Source of the DNA: an uncultured Dorea sp. | GTDB lineage: Bacteria > Bacillota_A > Clostridia > Lachnospirales > Lachnospiraceae | Reading direction: 5' to 3' | NCBI GenBank assembly: GCA_910579015.1 | Contig: CAJTRO010000081.1 | Location: 1-7,247, forward strand | Length of the DNA: 7,247 nucleotides | Shown: positions 6,153 to 7,247 of the stretch, one piece after another | Numbering within the stretch: the first letter of the stretch is position 1 | Layout: each line of letters begins with the position of its first letter | Notes under the pieces: model-generated | The model's input: only the letters and a program-made list of their open reading frames with translations | What the model was told of the DNA's origin: nothing | Databases searched by the model: none | Translations under genes and position numbers: made by a program

Positions 6153-7175
6153 TTACAGGGATTCATTGATCGCGATTGTCACAGGTATGTCTATGAGCTT
6201 CGGCGGTTCGATATCCTTCACCAGATATTCAAACAAAGTCTTTACAATCTGATATCCCTGGAGCGTGGGTTCCTGTCCCAGTACGAAATCAACCACGCCG
6301 GATTGCAGTAAAGCGATGGAATCGGGAATCAGGTCATGGCAGATTACATGGACAGATGCGGTTCTTCCGGCAATGTCAAGGGCGCTTCCTACACCGGCCA
6401 CACCGCCTCCGGTGATATAGATTCCGGCAAGATCGGGATATTTGTTGCAATATTCAAGAGTTATCTTGAACGCGTCATCTTTACGGTCCTGATTGGACCG
6501 TATTTCTAATATCTGTATTTTGGGGTAACTTTCTCTTAATTTTTCCTGAAAACCTTTTAAACGCTCCTGATGGCAGGAGAGGTCTGCGGTACTGATGATC
6601 ACGCCGACCTGGCCGTCGGGAGGAAGTATCTTTCCCATTAATCCGCCGGCAGTGCGTCCCCCCTTGTAATGGTTCTGCCCTATAAAGCACAGATCGTGAA
6701 TGGTATCAGCTTTTGAATTGAAGGTTAATATGGCAGTCCCGTTTTCGATCAGATGATTGAGAACAGATACAATCTGGGGATGATCCAGCGGAAACACAGC
6801 CATTCCGTTGACATTTTCCGCCTCTAATTCATGGATGATCTTTAATTCTTCGGCGGCTTCCAGGGTGGTCATCATTTTGATGATAACCTTAAGCCCAAAG
6901 GCACGGAATTCTTCCTGCGCATCTTCGATCCCTTTTATGATCTGATGAATGAACGGGTTGTAATCAGGAGTTAAGATTACGCCTAATTTGATATTTTCTT
7001 TACTGTTAACCAGAGCCTTGGCGAGAAAATTAGGCTGATAGTGGAGTTCTCCTGCTATTTTCAATACTTTTTCCCGTGTATCAGGATTCACGCCGGGGCG
7101 GTTGTTTAACACGCGGTCGACGGTTCCGCGGGAGACGTTTGCCAGTGCGGCTATTTGTTTTATTGTGACGGACAT
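6153..7175 (-). CDS. LacI-family transcriptional regulator
   Basis: A 340-residue DNA-binding repressor. The N-terminal helix-turn-helix covers about residues 3-24 (TIKQIAALANVSRGTVDRVL), followed by the NNRPGVNPDTREKV stretch and a hinge ending at HYQPN, about residue 48. The rest is a sugar-type periplasmic-binding fold: LGVILTPDYNPF at about 64-75, a central segment with FIGQNHYKGGRTAGG, and a second lobe with SCHQERLKGF and GIYITGGGVAGV. The VSRGTVDRVLN recognition helix is found in LacI members with ribose-binding-protein-like ligand domains, so a carbohydrate ligand is likely, but none can be named. On the minus strand a GGGGGA ribosome binding site lies a few bases before the ATG. It converges on the sulfur operon and is unlikely to control it; its targets are probably beyond the right edge. 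Autoregulation through the palindrome at 7213-7233 is possible. Confidence 0.92.
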   Translation of the reverse strand: MSVTIKQIAALANVSRGTVDRVLNNRPGVNPDTREKVLKIAGELHYQPNFLAKALVNSKENIKLGVILTPDYNPFIHQIIKGIEDAQEEFRAFGLKVIIKMMTTLEAAEELKIIHELEAENVNGMAVFPLDHPQIVSVLNHLIENGTAILTFNSKADTIHDLCFIGQNHYKGGRTAGGLMGKILPPDGQVGVIISTADLSCHQERLKGFQEKLRESYPKIQILEIRSNQDRKDDAFKITLEYCNKYPDLAGIYITGGGVAGVGSALDIAGRTASVHVICHDLIPDSIALLQSGVVDFVLGQEPTLQGYQIVKTLFEYLVKDIEPPKLIDIPVTIAINESL

Positions 7176-7212
7176 ATAGTTTCCCCCTGCTGTAAATGAA
7201 AAAGTCTTTTAA

Positions 7213-7233
7213 TCCCCCATCTGAGATGGGGGA
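7213..7233. repeat. 21-bp palindrome upstream of the LacI-type gene
   Basis: TCCCCCATCT at 7213-7222 and AGATGGGGGA at 7224-7233 are perfect 10-bp inverted arms around a single G. It lies 38-58 bases upstream of the regulator's start codon. The position and 21-bp symmetry suit a LacI-type operator and autoregulation. As RNA it would fold as a hairpin and could instead end a gene entering from the right on the minus strand, but no T run follows directly there. Confidence 0.5.
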
Positions 7234-7247
7234 ACAGGCAAAGCCGT

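Overview
The window looks like a chromosomal segment of a low-to-mid GC Firmicute, most likely a clostridial gut-type bacterium (Lachnospiraceae or a close relative). This rests on strong AGGAGG-type ribosome binding sites, sigma-A promoters close to TTGACA-17-TATAAT, and the gene families present. It is inference; no marker gene is in the window. I saw no rRNA, tRNA, CRISPR array or insertion sequence.

Layout. (1) 1-275: a left intergenic stretch with a doubtful 42-codon ORF and a good promoter at 186-214. (2) 276-1472 (+): an AT-rich AAA-type ATPase with a C-terminal DUF4143 nuclease-fold domain. The promoter position argues for the start at 276, not the longer ORF from 162. (3) 1473-2047: a 575-base gap that is not empty. 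It holds a near-consensus promoter, a 12-codon leader ORF with a perfect ribosome binding site, an RNA hairpin, an intrinsic terminator with a possible competing antiterminator pairing, and two more strong stems. (4) 2048-3949 (+): a MutS2-family ATPase of 633 residues that keeps the KOW-like domain but lacks the long coiled coil and the C-terminal Smr nuclease domain. (5) 3950-4074: a short regulatory gap with an 8-bp inverted repeat lying over the -35 region of an extended -10 promoter. (6) 4075-4395 and 4397-6088 (+): a two-gene operon of a single-domain rhodanese and a CoA-disulfide/persulfide reductase with a fused C-terminal rhodanese domain. (7) 6104-6148: a GC-rich hairpin between convergent genes. 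(8) 6153-7175 (-): a LacI-family regulator, preceded by a 21-bp palindrome at the right edge.

How the parts work together. The rhodanese and CoADR-rhodanese pair form a sulfane-sulfur (persulfide/polysulfide) handling unit, probably controlled through the inverted repeat in its promoter. The MutS2-like gene seems to lie downstream of a leader-peptide attenuator, an arrangement usually linked to translation stress or ribosome-targeting drugs. Because some MutS2 proteins act on stalled ribosomes, this is the most interesting part of the window. The LacI regulator probably serves genes beyond the right edge. The ATPase looks like an independent accessory gene.
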